Positions 15,462 to 15,989 of a DNA stretch of 15,989 bases are shown here, piece by piece. The stretch comes from JANJWP01 sp049301335. GTDB lineage: Bacteria > Patescibacteriota > Gracilibacteria > BD1-5 > UBA2023. The stretch is taken from positions 1-15,989 of the forward strand of contig JBAQKV010000093.1 of assembly GCA_049301335.1 (NCBI GenBank), in the 5' to 3' direction. The position numbers were made by a program, and so were the translations under genes. Under the pieces are notes generated by a model. The model was given only the letters and a program-made list of their open reading frames with translations, made no database searches and was not told the origin of the DNA. How positions within the stretch are numbered: position 1 is the first letter of the stretch; each line of letters begins with the position of its first letter.

Positions 15462-15773
15462 ATGATCGCTATCGTTGAGATCGGAGGAAAACAGTACACC
15501 GTTAAGGCTGGAGACGTCATCGACGTCGACAACCGCAATGAGGAAGTTGGTGCCAAAATCACCGCCTCCCCGCTTCTCGTCGCCAAGGAAGACGGAACCG
15601 ACGTAAAAATCGGAGCTCCGCTCGTAGAAGGCGCACAGGTCACCTTCAAGGTTCTTGAAAACTTCAAGGGCGACAAGGTTACCGTCTTCAAGATGAAGTC
15701 CAAGAAGCGCTACTCCCGCACCCGCGGTTTCCGTGCGCACCTTACCAAGCTCGAAGTCGTTAAGGTAGCGTAG
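15462..15773 (+). CDS. rplU: 50S ribosomal protein L21
   Basis: 103 aa, the usual L21 length. It has the family start MIAIVEIGGKQYTVKAGDVI, the central VEGAQVTFKVLENFKGDKV and the conserved basic end FKMKSKKRYSRTRGFRAHLT, which contacts 23S rRNA. The ATG at 15462 matches the standard N-terminus; the reading frame is open further upstream into the tRNA, but that is not coding. TAG stop. rpmA (L27), the usual downstream partner, does not follow: the next gene is convergent and overlaps the last 14 bp. No TGA codons. Confidence 0.97.
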   Translation: MIAIVEIGGKQYTVKAGDVIDVDNRNEEVGAKITASPLLVAKEDGTDVKIGAPLVEGAQVTFKVLENFKGDKVTVFKMKSKKRYSRTRGFRAHLTKLEVVKVA

Positions 15774-15989
15774 CGATCAGTTCCCACGTCCGGGCGCGGT
15801 TTTCACCGACGTCCGCCGTGGGGATTTTTATCCCTAAGTTTTCCGAATGCGGTTCAAAGTGAACATACGGGCCCGTCTCGAGCGACACGCTCGCGGAAGC
15901 CACGTATTTCAGAAGAACGGAGTATTCAGGATCATCAGGAGGTTCAAGGTCTTTTCCGCACTCGTCGTTCTCATCCTTCCGGTCTATCC
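15760..15989 (-). CDS. unknown protein, 3' part only
   Basis: Open minus-strand frame of 75 complete sense codons plus TAA, entering from the right edge; its start lies outside the window. The visible part is acidic then mixed (DENDECGKDLEPPDDPEYSV, then LLKYVASASVSLETGPYV, HFEPHSENLGIKIPTADVGE, NRARTWELIATLP at the C-terminus). It has no TGA codon. I do not recognise it. The believable, non-repetitive composition and lack of stops support coding over the other two minus frames. It overlaps the end of rplU by 14 bp. Confidence 0.6.
   Translation of the reverse strand, partial: IDRKDENDECGKDLEPPDDPEYSVLLKYVASASVSLETGPYVHFEPHSENLGIKIPTADVGENRARTWELIATLP
15783..15831 (+). terminator. possible rplU terminator
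   Basis: CCCACG (15783-15788) can pair with CGTGGG (15817-15822), with a smaller inner stem between, followed by GATTTTTAT. The stem is imperfect and lies inside the convergent gene, so it is uncertain. Confidence 0.35.

Overview
The window reads as bacterial chromosome from a lineage that uses genetic code 25 (UGA = glycine), known from Gracilibacteria and Absconditabacteria (SR1) in the Patescibacteria/CPR. Evidence: miaA is interrupted by a TGA exactly at the first Gly of its invariant GGTGLY motif. A run of secreted proteins has TGA at conserved Gly positions such as CPxGW and RGEF. None of the 21 protein genes called here ends in TGA; all whose ends are visible stop at TAA or TAG. The base composition looks GC-rich by eye, which is unusual for that group, so lineage assignment beyond 'code-25 Patescibacteria' is inference. 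A standard-code gene caller would break at least nine genes here.

Layout. 1-2300: ruvB (+), a divergent pair of small unknown genes (1158-1373 on minus, 1524-1838 on plus) driven by back-to-back promoters, and a small membrane protein (-). 2309-4015: a SulP anion transporter (-), apparently co-transcribed with the small membrane protein. 4138-6343: an operon on minus, dus - unknown 95 aa - miaA, two tRNA modification enzymes around an unknown protein. 6429-6962: an unknown 177 aa protein (+).

7013-12119 is the most unusual part: a seven-gene minus-strand operon with 1-4 bp between genes and about 35 in-frame TGA-Gly codons. It encodes five paralogous secreted proteins with a phage tail-collar-like segment and a conserved C-terminal YCVK[N/D], one secreted protein of a different, fibre-like type, and lastly a type IV pilin-like protein with a cysteine-rich C-terminal domain. 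The paralogs are mosaics of each other at DNA level and share a nearly identical 3' end. I read the set as cell-surface/pilus-associated adhesins or fibre tips that diversify by recombination; the function is inference.

12120-15989: a CIRCE operator and dnaK (+), an unknown 273 aa protein with four TGA-Gly codons (-), tRNA-Gln(UUG) (+), rplU (+), and the 3' part of an unknown gene (-) running off the right edge. All gaps between genes are below 300 bp. Four of the five convergent gene pairs share a stereotyped bidirectional terminator hairpin with a run of C and G flanked by A and T. Promoters resemble sigma-70 boxes with a 15-17 bp spacer, most often 16.
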